64,000 bases of DNA, from assembly GCA_016219425.1 (NCBI GenBank), contig JACRNB010000007.1, forward strand, positions 229,176 to 293,175, in the 5' to 3' direction. The notes beneath the pieces were generated by a model that was not told the origin of the DNA, searched no databases, and worked only from the letters and a program-made list of their open reading frames with translations. The position numbers and the translations under genes are program-made. Source of the DNA: Betaproteobacteria bacterium. Its GTDB lineage: Bacteria > Pseudomonadota > Gammaproteobacteria > Burkholderiales > Thiobacillaceae. Below, in pieces: positions 17,499 through 25,314 of this stretch (its first letter is position 1; the number at the start of each line of letters is the position of its first letter).

Positions 17499-18263
17499 AT
17501 GGCGCACCCCGCTCACCCGCTCCGGCTCATGCGTCTCTTCCTCCTGCTCCTGCTCTGCCCCCTCACCGCCCAGGCCGGCGAAGTGCGCGCCGCCGTGGCC
17601 GCCAACTTCACCGTCCCGGCGCAACGCATCGCCGCGATGTTCCAGGCCGACACCGGCCATGACGTAAAACTCAGCTTCGGCTCCACCGGCAAGTTCTATT
17701 CCCAGATCAAGGCGGGCGCCCCCTTCGACGTGCTGCTGGCGGCGGACGACACCACGCCGGAAAAGATGGCCAGGGAAGGCCTGGGCATCCCCGCCAGCCG
17801 CTACACCTACGCCATCGGCAAGCTGGTGTTGTGGAGCAGGAAACCCGGCCTGATCGACGCCAAGGGCCACGTCCTGCAAGGCCCCTTCAGCAAACTCGCC
17901 ATCGCCAACCCCAAGCTGGCCCCCTACGGCGTCGCCGCCCAGGAGGTTCTGGAAAGACTGGGGCTGTGGAGCGGCGTACAGGGGCGCATCGTCATGGGCC
18001 AAAGCAGCGCCCAGACCATGCAGTTCGCCGACACCGGCAACGCCGATCTGGCCTTCATCGCCCTGTCCCAGACCATGAAAGACGGCAAGCCCATCGCCGG
18101 CTCCCAGTGGACCCCGCCCCAGCACCTCTACACCCCCCTCCGCCAGGACGCCCTCCTGCTCACCCAAGCCCAGGACAAGGCGGCGGCAGAGGCCTTCCTG
18201 AACTACCTCAAGGGGGCAAAGGCGGCGGCGGTGATCAAGGCCTTCGGCTACGATCGACCGTAG
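17499..18263 (+). CDS. modA: Molybdate ABC transporter substrate-binding protein ModA
   Basis: 254 aa with a signal peptide (MRLFLLLLLCPLTAQAGE). The mature protein has the ModA pattern: AVAANFTVPAQRIAAMF, SFGSTGKFYSQIKAGAPFDV, LLAADDTTPEKM, and APYGVAAQEVLERLG. It binds molybdate in the periplasm for ModBC. ATG 17529 (MRLFLL) is an equally plausible start because the first ATG sits on the edge of the hairpin; neither has a clear Shine-Dalgarno. It feeds Mo to nitrogenase. Confidence 0.93.
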   Translation: MAHPAHPLRLMRLFLLLLLCPLTAQAGEVRAAVAANFTVPAQRIAAMFQADTGHDVKLSFGSTGKFYSQIKAGAPFDVLLAADDTTPEKMAREGLGIPASRYTYAIGKLVLWSRKPGLIDAKGHVLQGPFSKLAIANPKLAPYGVAAQEVLERLGLWSGVQGRIVMGQSSAQTMQFADTGNADLAFIALSQTMKDGKPIAGSQWTPPQHLYTPLRQDALLLTQAQDKAAAEAFLNYLKGAKAAAVIKAFGYDRP

Positions 18264-18266
18264 GGC

Positions 18267-18367
18267 GCCTCGAAAAACCCGTCATACCCGCGAAAACGGG
18301 TATCCAGGTTGTTGATTTCACTGGATTCCCGCTTTCGCGGGAACGACGAATCCGGGGTTTTTCGAGC
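18267..18367. repeat. MITE-like repeat after modA
   Basis: GCCTCGAAAAACCCGTCATA at one end and GGGGTTTTTCGAGC at the other, with internal CGCGAAAACGGGTATCC and GGATTCCCGC-TTTCGCGGG. Same family as 9152-9287. Confidence 0.8.
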
Positions 18368-18439
18368 CCCCCCTTAACACCTGCCATCAAGGTGGGTGCT
18401 ATGCTCCGTATTACGATGTAACACACCCTGGAGCCCGCC

Positions 18440-18658
18440 ATGCAAACCACCCTCACCGTGCGCCTATCCGAGAAGGAATCCCGCGACCTCGAATCCCTGT
18501 GCGAAATGACCGGCAGGAGCCGTAGCGAAGTTGTCCGGGACTCGCTGCGAGCCTACCGCCTGCGCGCCGCGCTGCGAGTCAGTCAGGCGCAATTGGGTGA
18601 AGCTGCCCGCGAGGCGGGCTGGTTGACCGAGGAAGATATTCTTCAGGAACCGGCATGA
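18440..18658 (+). CDS. Ribbon-helix-helix antitoxin
   Basis: 72 aa: MQTTLTVRLSEKESRDLESL, then CEMTGRSRSEVVRDSLRAYR, a CopG/Arc-type ribbon-helix-helix that binds DNA as a dimer, followed by a helical tail to bind toxin. A GGAGCC site precedes the ATG. The stop overlaps the start of the PIN gene by 4 bp. The module sits between modA and modB. Confidence 0.85.
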   Translation: MQTTLTVRLSEKESRDLESLCEMTGRSRSEVVRDSLRAYRLRAALRVSQAQLGEAAREAGWLTEEDILQEPA

Positions 18659-19053
18659 AGGTCTTCCTCGATACCAATGTCTGGCTATCGGCAACGGTCT
18701 TTGCCGGGCTATGCGATAGCCTGCTCACAGCTTGCGCCGACCGGGGCTGGCTGGTGACCTGCCCTCTGGTTCGGGAAGAAGCCCATGTCGTATTGGCGCG
18801 CAAATTTCCTCATCTGCCCCAGGCCCCCGCCCTGTTCGACGCAGCCTGGAACGAAATTCTCCGAACCCCCGACGTTCCCGACCCCGCCGACGACAACGAC
18901 CGCCGCTTGTTGGCCGCCGCCGTGGCCGCCGGGTCGGAACTGTTCGTCACCGGCGACAAGCGGGTGTTGGAATGGAAGACCTCCGGGCCGATGCGCATCA
19001 TCACCCCGCGCGAGGCGTGGATCATCCTGTTCGCGCCGCATCTCCAGCACTGA
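18655..19053 (+). CDS. PIN-domain toxin (COG1569 type)
   Basis: 132 aa: [16 protein letters not shown] with the first catalytic Asp, then [34 protein letters not shown] with the second acidic cluster, [13 protein letters not shown] and IITPREAW. This is the PIN family commonly labelled putative toxin component of a TA system; an RNase. ATGA overlap with the antitoxin. Only 11 bp separates it from modB, so modBC may now be read from the TA promoter. Confidence 0.88.
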   Translation: MKVFLDTNVWLSATVFAGLCDSLLTACADRGWLVTCPLVREEAHVVLARKFPHLPQAPALFDAAWNEILRTPDVPDPADDNDRRLLAAAVAAGSELFVTGDKRVLEWKTSGPMRIITPREAWIILFAPHLQH

Positions 19054-19064
19054 CACCCCACCTC

Positions 19065-19733
19065 ATGACCCCCGACGATCTCCAGGCCGTCCTCCTCACC
19101 CTCAAGCTGGCCGCTGTCACCACGGCCCTGCTGCTCCTCATCGCCACCCCCGTCGCCTGGTGGCTGGCCCATACCCGATCCATCTGGAAAGGCCCGGTGG
19201 GCGCCCTCGTCAACCTGCCCCTGGTGTTGCCCCCCACGGTGCTGGGCTTCTACCTGCTGCTGGTGATGGGGCCGGAAGGCGCGGTGGGACGCATGACCGA
19301 ATCCCTCGGTCTGGGCCGTCTGCCCTTCACCTTCTGGGGCCTGGTGGTGGGCTCGGTGCTGTTCTCCCTGCCCTTCGCCGTGCAGCCCATCCAGAACGCC
19401 TTCGAAGCCATGGGCAAGCGCCCCCTGGAAGCCGCCGCCACCCTCCGCGCCGGGCCGCTGGACCGCTTCTTCAGCGTCGCCCTCCCCCTCGCCAAGCCCG
19501 GCTTCCTCACCGCCACCGTCCTCGCCTTCTCCCACACCGTGGGCGAATTCGGCGTCGTGCTCATGCTGGGCGGCAACATCCCCGGCGAAACCCAGGTGGT
19601 CTCGGTGGCCATCTACAACCACGTCGAAGCCATGGAATACGGCCCGGCCCACCTGCTGGCAGGCGGCATGGTCGCCTTCTCCTTCCTGGTCCTGCTGGCC
19701 CTCAACCTGCTTTCGCGGAGGCGCGAAGCATGA
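19065..19733 (+). CDS. modB: Molybdate ABC transporter permease ModB
   Basis: 222 aa with five to six membrane segments (residues 10-32, 45-68, 88-110, 138-160, 195-217). The EAA loop reads [20 protein letters not shown], the ModC contact, and the conserved [14 protein letters not shown] and [16 protein letters not shown] segments are present. Inner-membrane channel of the molybdate importer. Its ATGA overlap with modC indicates coupling. Confidence 0.95.
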   Translation: MTPDDLQAVLLTLKLAAVTTALLLLIATPVAWWLAHTRSIWKGPVGALVNLPLVLPPTVLGFYLLLVMGPEGAVGRMTESLGLGRLPFTFWGLVVGSVLFSLPFAVQPIQNAFEAMGKRPLEAAATLRAGPLDRFFSVALPLAKPGFLTATVLAFSHTVGEFGVVLMLGGNIPGETQVVSVAIYNHVEAMEYGPAHLLAGGMVAFSFLVLLALNLLSRRREA

Positions 19734-20803
19734 GCATCCGCGCCCGCTTCCACCTGGACCGGGGCGAATTCCGGCTCGACGTAAACCTGGACATGCCCGG
19801 CCAGGGCGTCACCGCCCTGTTCGGCCCCTCCGGCTCCGGCAAGACCACCCTGCTGCGACTCATCGCCGGCCTGGATCGCGCCCCCGGCCACCTCGAAGTC
19901 AACGGCGAAGTCTGGCAGGACGACGCCGCCCGGCGCTTCCTGCCCACCCACCAGCGCCCCCTGGGCTACGTATTCCAGGAAGCCAACCTGTTCCCCCACC
20001 TCACCGCCCGGCAAAACCTGGAATACGGCCTGAAACGCCTGCCCCCGGCCCAGCGCCGCGTGGACCTGGAGCGGGTGCTGAACCTGCTGGGCATCGCCCC
20101 CCTGCTGGAACGCAAGCCGGACCGCCTCTCCGGCGGCGAGCGCCAGCGCGTCGCCATCGGACGGGCGCTGCTCACCAGCCCCCGCATCCTGCTCATGGAC
20201 GAACCCCTCTCCGCCCTCGACCTGGCGCGCAAACAGGAAATCCTGCCTTACCTGGAACGCCTGCACGGCGAGCTGGACATCCCCGTGCTCTACGTCAGCC
20301 ACGCCCCGGATGAAGTGGCCCGGCTGGCGGACCACCTCGTCGCCCTGGACGGCGGACGCGCCGTGGCCCAAGGCCCCCTCTCGGAAACCCTGGCCCGCAT
20401 CGACCTGCCCATCCGCCTGGGCGAAGACGCCGGCATCGTGCTCGACGCCCGGGTCATCGAACGCGACCCGGAATGGAACCTCGCCCGAGTCGAATTCCCC
20501 GGCGGCAGCGTCTGGGTGCGCGATGGCGGCCACCCCCTGGACGCCACCGTGCGCATCCGCATCCTCGCCCGCGACATCAGCCTGGCCCTCACTCCCCACC
20601 CCGGCAGCAGCATCCTCAACACCCTGCCCTGCGTGGTGGAGCAGATCGCCGACGACACCCACCCGGCCCTGGCCCTGGTCCGACTCAAGGCCGGCCCCTC
20701 CCCCCTGGTGGCGCGGGTAACCCGCCGCTCCGCCCACGCCCTGAACCTGCAACCCGGCCTGCTGCTCTACGCCCAGATCAAGGCCGTGGCGCTGGTGGGG
20801 TGA
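19730..20803 (+). CDS. modC: Molybdate ABC transporter ATP-binding protein ModC
   Basis: 357 aa. Walker [17 protein letters not shown]-loop [14 protein letters not shown], signature [16 protein letters not shown], Walker [13 protein letters not shown] and switch His in [10 protein letters not shown]. The C-terminal part after about residue 290 is a TOBE/Mop molybdate-binding domain ([29 protein letters not shown]). Energises ModABC. Overlaps modB by 4 bp. Length is normal. Confidence 0.96.
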   Translation: MSIRARFHLDRGEFRLDVNLDMPGQGVTALFGPSGSGKTTLLRLIAGLDRAPGHLEVNGEVWQDDAARRFLPTHQRPLGYVFQEANLFPHLTARQNLEYGLKRLPPAQRRVDLERVLNLLGIAPLLERKPDRLSGGERQRVAIGRALLTSPRILLMDEPLSALDLARKQEILPYLERLHGELDIPVLYVSHAPDEVARLADHLVALDGGRAVAQGPLSETLARIDLPIRLGEDAGIVLDARVIERDPEWNLARVEFPGGSVWVRDGGHPLDATVRIRILARDISLALTPHPGSSILNTLPCVVEQIADDTHPALALVRLKAGPSPLVARVTRRSAHALNLQPGLLLYAQIKAVALVG

Positions 20804-21128
20804 TGGATGGCCGCCCTTTGGAGAATTGGTTTATCGCCAGCGTTGCTGGGGTCGAAGAATGGGGCGGGCCGTAGGTGGTTGAGGCTGGGGGGAAGTTGTA
20901 TCGTCACGCGTGTGACGGCGAGTTGCGGAGGGTCTGTGAACTCATCGGGAGTCTTGAAATGCCGTCATACCGCGAAAGCGGGTATCCAGGTTGTGGATTC
21001 ACTGGATTCCCGCCTTCGCGGGAACGACGGATCAGGGATTTTTGAAATGCCCGGTCAATTGGGTCGACGTCGAAAACAAGTGCGAATTCGACCCTCTATT
21101 GCCCACTCTCAAGGAGTAGGAACAAGTC
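20804..21128. other. 325-bp intergenic region with a REP/MITE element
   Basis: Between modC and the addiction-module gene. It holds a MITE-like repeat (20954-21050) and, near the right end, AAGGAGTAGG that serves the next gene. No RNA gene or credible ORF seen. Confidence 0.6.
20954..21050. repeat. MITE-like repeat after modC
   Basis: CTTGAAATGCCGTCATACCG and GGATTTTTGAAATGCC are the end pair; internal GGATTCCCGCCTTCGCGGGA. Divergent member of the 9152-type family. Confidence 0.7.
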
Positions 21129-21368
21129 ATGGCTAATATGCTTACCATCGAATCCATTGAGCAGGCTGCACTTCAATTGCAACCTCAAGCGCGGGTGCAG
21201 CTGACACACTTCCTGGTTCAGAATCTCGCAACGCTTCCAGAAAAAGAATTTGCCGATTTATGGCTTGCGGAAGCGGAATGTCGTGATGCCGAGATGGAAA
21301 ATGGACAAATAGAAGGCGTCCCCGGTGAGGAGGTATTTAGACGTATCCGAGCGCGCCTCGGAAAATGA
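21129..21368 (+). CDS. Putative addiction-module antitoxin component
   Basis: 79 aa: LTIESIEQAALQLQPQARVQ, then LTHFLVQNL, ending RDAEMENGQIEGVPGEEVFR. This is the putative addiction module component family (ALxLxPxxRxxLxxxLLxSL pattern; tail IxGxxxEEVFxRxRxxL). It pairs with ParE/RelE toxins, as here, with overlap. The region 21.1-22.1 kb uses more A and T at third positions than its surroundings, suggesting transfer. Confidence 0.8.
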   Translation: MANMLTIESIEQAALQLQPQARVQLTHFLVQNLATLPEKEFADLWLAEAECRDAEMENGQIEGVPGEEVFRRIRARLGK

Positions 21369-21669
21369 TGCTCCTTATGTCGTTCACCCAACGGCAGCAA
21401 TCGAAATTGAAGATGCCGTGGCCTACTACGAATCACTTCAACCGGGCAAAGGACTGGAACTTGCAGAACAAATTGAAGCCGCCATCCAGCACATTCAAAC
21501 ATTTCCTGAATCTGCGCCAATCACCCGTGGGTCTGTTCGTTCAATCGTGGTACAGCCATCCAGTCGCTGGAGTTACACGCTGCACTATCGCGCCAAAACA
21601 ACATACATCCGCATTCTTGCGTTCGCGCACCAGAAACGTCAGCCGTTCTATTGGTTTGGTCGCCGCTAA
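21325..21669 (+). CDS. RelE/ParE-family toxin
   Basis: Up to 114 aa: VHPTAAIEIEDAVAYYESLQ, an elongated middle helix, QTFPESAPITRGSVRSIVV and IRILAFAHQKRQPFYWFGR. The last block (IxIxAxxHxxRxPxYW) is the ParE signature. The start is uncertain: GTG 21325 gives a 44-bp overlap with the antitoxin, more than usual, and no ATG fits; a shorter non-ATG start near 21370 is possible. Predicted toxin against gyrase or mRNA. Confidence 0.8.
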   Translation: MRRYLDVSERASENDAPYVVHPTAAIEIEDAVAYYESLQPGKGLELAEQIEAAIQHIQTFPESAPITRGSVRSIVVQPSSRWSYTLHYRAKTTYIRILAFAHQKRQPFYWFGRR

Positions 21670-21702
21670 CAAACAATATTTTGATTTTTAACAGGTGACA
21701 AC

Positions 21703-22083
21703 ATGGGCATTACTTACGCCGATATCAACGTCGAGAATCTCTTCAACAAAAGACGTCTGTCCGTTAAATCGCTGGTCGATTCCGGCTCGGTTTTCTTTAC
21801 GCTGCCAGAGCACTTGGCGTTGCAACTTGGTTTTGACACCACGGAAGTCAGTACACGCGAAATCATTCTTGCCGACGGCACACGCAAGTCAGTGCCAATG
21901 ATTGGACCACTGCGCATCCATTTCGCCGACCGTTACTGCGACCTGTCTGCGCTGGTTATGGGTGATGAACCACTATTCGGCGCGGTACCCATGGAAATGA
22001 TGGATCTGGTACTGCACCCAGCAACACAAACGCTGACTGTCAATCCTGCCAGCCCTTATGTGCCGGTGGCGTTGGCCAAGTGA
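21703..22083 (+). CDS. Retropepsin-like clan AA aspartic protease
   Basis: 126 aa. The active-site triad is LVDSGSVFFTLPEHLALQLG (D-S-G followed by a hydrophobic strand), with LADGTRKSVPMIGPL and GAVPMEMMDLVLHPATQTLT, the small-subunit retropepsin pattern of bacterial clan AA proteases. It would act as a dimer; function unknown. AGGTGACAACATG gives the start. Lies 33 bp after the ParE gene in the same low-GC segment. Confidence 0.8.
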   Translation: MGITYADINVENLFNKRRLSVKSLVDSGSVFFTLPEHLALQLGFDTTEVSTREIILADGTRKSVPMIGPLRIHFADRYCDLSALVMGDEPLFGAVPMEMMDLVLHPATQTLTVNPASPYVPVALAK

Positions 22084-22144
22084 GGGGAAATAACGTGCGC
22101 TTGGCCCCTTGGGTAACCAGGCCGTGGCACTGCTGAGGTCGTGT

Positions 22145-22747
22145 TCAGAAGTGGTTTTGAACCACCACCTCGCTCATTTCCAGCGGGCCACTACGCGGGT
22201 AAGCCGGCGCCAAGGGTTTGCCGATGGCCACGAACAAAGCGATGACATGGTCTTCGGGCAGGTGGATGAGCTTACCCACGGCATCAAAATCGAAGCCATC
22301 CATCGGGCAGGTGTCATACCCCATTTCCTGCGCGGCCAGCATCAGCGTCTGCGCGGCGATACCGCAAGAGCGCATGGCTTCGTCGCGCTGCACCTGCTCG
22401 CGGCCCCGGTAATAGCCATCGATCGCGGGCAGGATGAAATCCTGTACAGGCTGCGCGGCCAGATGCCAGTAACGTTGCGGGTCTTTTTCCCAGGCCTTGA
22501 GGTCGGCGGTGAGGATAACGAGCAACGAAGCGTCGGTGACTTGCGCCTGGTTCCACGAAACCGCCCTGATCTGCTCGCGCAGGGCCGGGTCGCTCACCAG
22601 CACGAAACGCCAGTTCTGGATGTTGAAGGCCGTAGGCGACAGCATGGCCAACTGCATGAGACGGTCGGTTTCTTCCTGACTCAGGCGGTGTTCGGGGTCG
22701 AAGCTTTTGATGGCACGGCGGGCTTCAATGGCGAGACTGACTTGCAT
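22145..22747 (-). CDS. Nitroreductase-family protein
   Basis: 200 aa flavoprotein: residues 1-60 contain EARRAIKSFDPEHRLSQEE, LSPTAFNIQNWRFVLVSDP, the FMN-binding start. Later MRSCGIAAQTLMLAAQEMGYDT and CPMDGFDFDAV with a conserved GKPLAP end. NAD(P)H- and FMN-dependent reduction of nitro compounds or quinones. A CATACCGGTTGGTATG operator precedes it and matches the one before the tetR gene, so TetR probably represses it. Confidence 0.9.
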   Translation of the reverse strand: MQVSLAIEARRAIKSFDPEHRLSQEETDRLMQLAMLSPTAFNIQNWRFVLVSDPALREQIRAVSWNQAQVTDASLLVILTADLKAWEKDPQRYWHLAAQPVQDFILPAIDGYYRGREQVQRDEAMRSCGIAAQTLMLAAQEMGYDTCPMDGFDFDAVGKLIHLPEDHVIALFVAIGKPLAPAYPRSGPLEMSEVVVQNHF

Positions 22748-22767
22748 GGAATTTCCTTTCGTTCATG

Positions 22768-22783
22768 CATACCGGTTGGTATG
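22768..22783. promoter_or_regulatory. TetR operator upstream of nitroreductase
   Basis: CATACCGGTTGGTATG, a near-perfect 16-bp palindrome just upstream of the nitroreductase gene. It shares CATACC-N4-GGTATG with 23414-23429. Confidence 0.65.
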
Positions 22784-22800
22784 TGTTTTGACAAAAAAAC

Positions 22801-23403
22801 TCAGGGGGGGGTCAGCGAAACAACATACGCGCGCAACTGCGACATGCACGCGGAAAACGTCTTGATCGACTGCATGTTCTTGGCGATGCCAGTGCAACCT
22901 TCCCAAGCAGAAACGATAAACAGCGCGGCCGCGTGGCAATCGACATCGGTGCGCACCTCGCCCGCGCCCTGGGCGCGCAGCAGGGTGTCACGGATGGCGT
23001 CCTGCCATTCGCACAGCACACCATTCAGGGCAGCACGAAAATCTTCATCCACCGGGCTCATTTCCTGCATGAGGTTGTTGAGCGGGCAACCGAAGCGCAA
23101 GGCCTCTTCCGTGATGGCCAACTTGCTGTCGAGCAGGGCAAGCAGACCGGCAAGCGGTCGCTCTGCCATCCGCAACGGCAGAAACATGACGGTATTGAGG
23201 TAGCCGCGAATCACCTCTTCCACCACCGCCAGACCCAGGTCTTTCTTGCTGGGGAAATGGTGGTAGAGCGCCCCCTTGGTCAAACCGGTGTCGACCAGAA
23301 TGCTGGCCACGCTGGCGGCCTGAAAACCGTGCCGGAGAATTTCGGCATAACCGGCTTCCAGAATGCGCTGGCGGGTGAGATCGGCTTGTCTGGCGGGTTC
23401 CAT
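22801..23403 (-). CDS. TetR-family transcriptional regulator
   Basis: 200 aa: RQRILEAGYAEILRHGFQAA, VASILVDTGLTKGALYHHFP and SKKDLGLAVVEEV form the HTH. The C-terminal ligand domain contains FGCPLNNLMQEMSPVDEDFR, as in the TetR_C_11/CgmR-like group. Own operator at 23414-23429. It lies upstream of the nitroreductase gene on the same strand, 53 bp from it, and both have the same box, so electrophile-induced derepression of both is likely. Confidence 0.9.
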   Translation of the reverse strand: MEPARQADLTRQRILEAGYAEILRHGFQAASVASILVDTGLTKGALYHHFPSKKDLGLAVVEEVIRGYLNTVMFLPLRMAERPLAGLLALLDSKLAITEEALRFGCPLNNLMQEMSPVDEDFRAALNGVLCEWQDAIRDTLLRAQGAGEVRTDVDCHAAALFIVSAWEGCTGIAKNMQSIKTFSACMSQLRAYVVSLTPP

Positions 23404-23413
23404 GGAGGCATTA

Positions 23414-23429
23414 CATACCGACCGGTATG
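23414..23429. promoter_or_regulatory. TetR autoregulatory operator
   Basis: CATACCGACCGGTATG, a palindrome about 10 bp upstream of the tetR start codon; same arms as 22768-22783. Confidence 0.7.
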
Positions 23430-23542
23430 TATCGTCAAGGACGAGTTTTCCCCCGGGGGGGGGCGGCTCGGGCGATTTTCCCGAGACGGCGGCGCTGCTA
23501 ACCCCGTGACCAGCGCAGAACCAAGTATCTGCCCCTCGCTGA

Positions 23543-24031
23543 TCACGTTTCCTCCCCTTCCCGCCGAACCCGTCTCAGCACATCCGGCGAAATGCGATAC
23601 CCCGATTTCCCCAGCGTTTCCACACTGATTTCGGCGCTTGCAATCAGCCCGCGCTGTTCTGCGATGTGCAACAGGCGGGCGATACCGATGAAAGCCACGC
23701 CCATTCTCGCCGCCTGTCTGCGGGCCAGGCGGTCATCCAGGATCAGCAAGGATTGAGGGTGGCCCAAGGCCAGGGCGATGGCCTGCTTTTCTCCTTCGCC
23801 CAGACTGCGCGGCAATTCCGGGAGTGGCAGGTCCGGGGACTCGATCCGCAGCAGGTTCGTCTGAATAGCCTGAGCGATCCGGCGGCTGTCGGCGGTGTCC
23901 TTGGCCATGCACTCGTCGAGAACGGCAGGGGGCGCAACCGCGCCGCCGAACAAGCCGGCCAAGACTTGGAGCGTATCCAGCCGCGCCAGCGCGATCAGCG
24001 GCCCGGCATCGGCTATGACGACGCGAGCCAC
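23543..24031 (-). CDS. DUF3368-family PIN-domain toxin
   Basis: 162 aa: ARVVIADAGPLIALARLDTL, VLDECMAKDTADSRRIA, LGEGEKQAIALALGH and SLLILDDRLARRQAARMGVA, all PIN/DUF3368 acidic motifs. Unlike the 1224-1712 homologue its first catalytic Asp is kept (ADAGPL). The last part ISPDVLRRV is standard. Overlaps the upstream antitoxin gene by 19 bp. Confidence 0.85.
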   Translation of the reverse strand: MARVVIADAGPLIALARLDTLQVLAGLFGGAVAPPAVLDECMAKDTADSRRIAQAIQTNLLRIESPDLPLPELPRSLGEGEKQAIALALGHPQSLLILDDRLARRQAARMGVAFIGIARLLHIAEQRGLIASAEISVETLGKSGYRISPDVLRRVRREGEET

Positions 24032-24354
24032 GGGCCGAGGTCTCCTGTTTCCTGATCCAGTGTGTCATCCACCTTGACGATGTCGATACCGAGACTGTCG
24101 AGGTGCTGGATGAAGTCGGTCAGCGCCAGACCGCTCAAACGCGCCGCCGCGCCGAGCGACAACGCGCCATCCCGGTAGAGGGTCGCACCCAGGGCGGGGC
24201 GCAGCCCCTGGGTGGTATCGAGCAGGGATTTTTCCAGATGCAACAACACGGCATCGGGTTCGTCCCCCTTGAGGATCAGGACGGGCGCGTCCCTGGCCTG
24301 ACGCAGGGCCAGGGAGGGGTTTTTTTTCAGATCACGGACATTGGTGGCGTACAT
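24013..24354 (-). CDS. Antitoxin with Phd-like and UPF0175-like parts
   Basis: 113 aa. Residues 1-45 (MYATNVRDLKKNPSLALRQA, then RDAPVLILKGDEPDAVLLHL) look like a Phd/YefM DNA-binding N-terminus. Residues 60-100 (LYRDGALSLGAAARLSGLAL, TDFIQHLDSLGIDIV) match UPF0175. Together they read as a fusion or an extended UPF0175. ATG 24354 is preferred; the open frame starts at 24384. It neutralises the overlapping PIN toxin. Probably represses its promoter. Confidence 0.75.
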   Translation of the reverse strand: MYATNVRDLKKNPSLALRQARDAPVLILKGDEPDAVLLHLEKSLLDTTQGLRPALGATLYRDGALSLGAAARLSGLALTDFIQHLDSLGIDIVKVDDTLDQETGDLGPWLASS

Positions 24355-24601
24355 GGTGTGTGGCCTCTTAAGTAGTCTCTGCAATGTAGTCTACGCAGTG
24401 TGCACGAGCAATTATTCTGTCGCGGGAGCGCAGCCCATCACCGTAGCCGTGCCTGAGCAGGTCTGGCGAAAGCCGGAGCCTCGTCTGTGCGGGTACAACT
24501 TCGTGGATGCCAGCATGACTACGCTTCAAACTTCATTTGGCTGAATCAATACGGTGCGCTGAAGCGTTACGATGCGACCGTTCAACTATTGGAGAACGTC
24601 C

Positions 24602-24853
24602 ATGGATGCCGCCAGCCTCAGCCAGACCGATACTCAGCGTCTGAATCAACTTGCTGAGAAGATCGGAAGAACCCCCGCGGCCACCTTGTCGTTCGTGCTG
24701 CGAGACGGTTTTGACGAATGTGAAGCCAAGGCTGCCGCCGTGCTTCAAAGCCTTGCCGAAGCCAAGGCAGGGCAGCGGGAAGACACTGAAAAAGTAGAAG
24801 CCCAAGTTGCCGCTCTCGTTGCACGTCATGGCGAAAAGAAGAAAGCCGCATAG
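24602..24853 (+). CDS. Putative antitoxin (RHH-like, small acidic/helical)
   Basis: 83 aa: MDAASLSQTDTQRLNQLAEK, IGRTPAATLSFVLRDGFDEC, then a long charged helix with AEAKAGQREDTEKVEAQVAA. The first part fits a ribbon-helix-helix (TxxxLxxLAxxxGRTPxxxL). It is followed by a RelE/ParE gene that overlaps it by 26 bp, so it is the likely antitoxin. ATG 24602; TTGGAGAACGTCC ahead. Confidence 0.7.
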   Translation: MDAASLSQTDTQRLNQLAEKIGRTPAATLSFVLRDGFDECEAKAAAVLQSLAEAKAGQREDTEKVEAQVAALVARHGEKKKAA

Positions 24854-25115
24854 TTCCACCCCGACCTGGAGACGTGAATATCGGGGGGAAATCGACTACA
24901 TCCGCCAGGACAGTCCCTCCGCCGCGCTCCTGGTCATGAACCGAATCCACGCTGCCATTCGCGAAGTTTGCTTGGAGCCGGGTATTGGAAGGCCCGGGCT
25001 TATCCCTGGAACACGGGAATACCCCATCCGAAAAACGCGCCTACTCCTGATCTACCTGGAAGACGCCGAGGAAATCGTCCTACTCAACTGCTGGCATACC
25101 AGCCGCCAGCGTTAA
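24828..25115 (+). CDS. RelE/ParE-family toxin
   Basis: 95 aa: EYRGEIDYIRQDSPSAALLV, MNRIHAAIREVCLEPGIGRP, GTREYPIRKTRLLLIYLE and NCWHTSRQR. These are the ParE helix pair and the P.R.G...REY...R and final WH.SR motifs. The gene starts inside the antitoxin (ATG 24828). It ends 15 bp before the NifA site of the next operon. Confidence 0.8.
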   Translation: MAKRRKPHSSTPTWRREYRGEIDYIRQDSPSAALLVMNRIHAAIREVCLEPGIGRPGLIPGTREYPIRKTRLLLIYLEDAEEIVLLNCWHTSRQR

Positions 25116-25130
25116 GCCACCTTCCCCCTT

Positions 25131-25146
25131 TGTAGCTCTTGCGACA
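25131..25146 (+). promoter_or_regulatory. NifA upstream activator site for the LRV operon
   Basis: TGT-N10-ACA, 88 bp upstream of the -24/-12 promoter. Sequence TGTAGCTCTTGCGACA resembles the nifN site (both end TTGCGACA). Confidence 0.8.
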
Positions 25147-25218
25147 ATCTACCCCGCCTGCTTGTTGCATTCCCCGCCAGAAATCCCCGTTACTCACAAC
25201 AAATCAACGTGTTAGGCA

Positions 25219-25233
25219 TGGCACAAGGGTTGC
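25219..25233 (+). promoter_or_regulatory. Sigma-54 promoter of the LRV operon
   Basis: TGGCAC-N5-TTGC, exact match to the -24/-12 consensus, 82 bp before the likely LRV start codon at 25315. Confidence 0.9.
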
Positions 25234-25314
25234 ACTGACTGGTTGGCCGGGGTGCGTCCCGGCCCCAAGGAACAGGAGCCATGCCCCCCTCCCCCTCTGC
25301 GGGATGCCGTTGTC

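Noticed and set aside
24355..24601. A short ORF in the gap before the 24602 gene
   Set aside because: Only about 60 codons without a start signal or family resemblance; region left as plain intergenic DNA.
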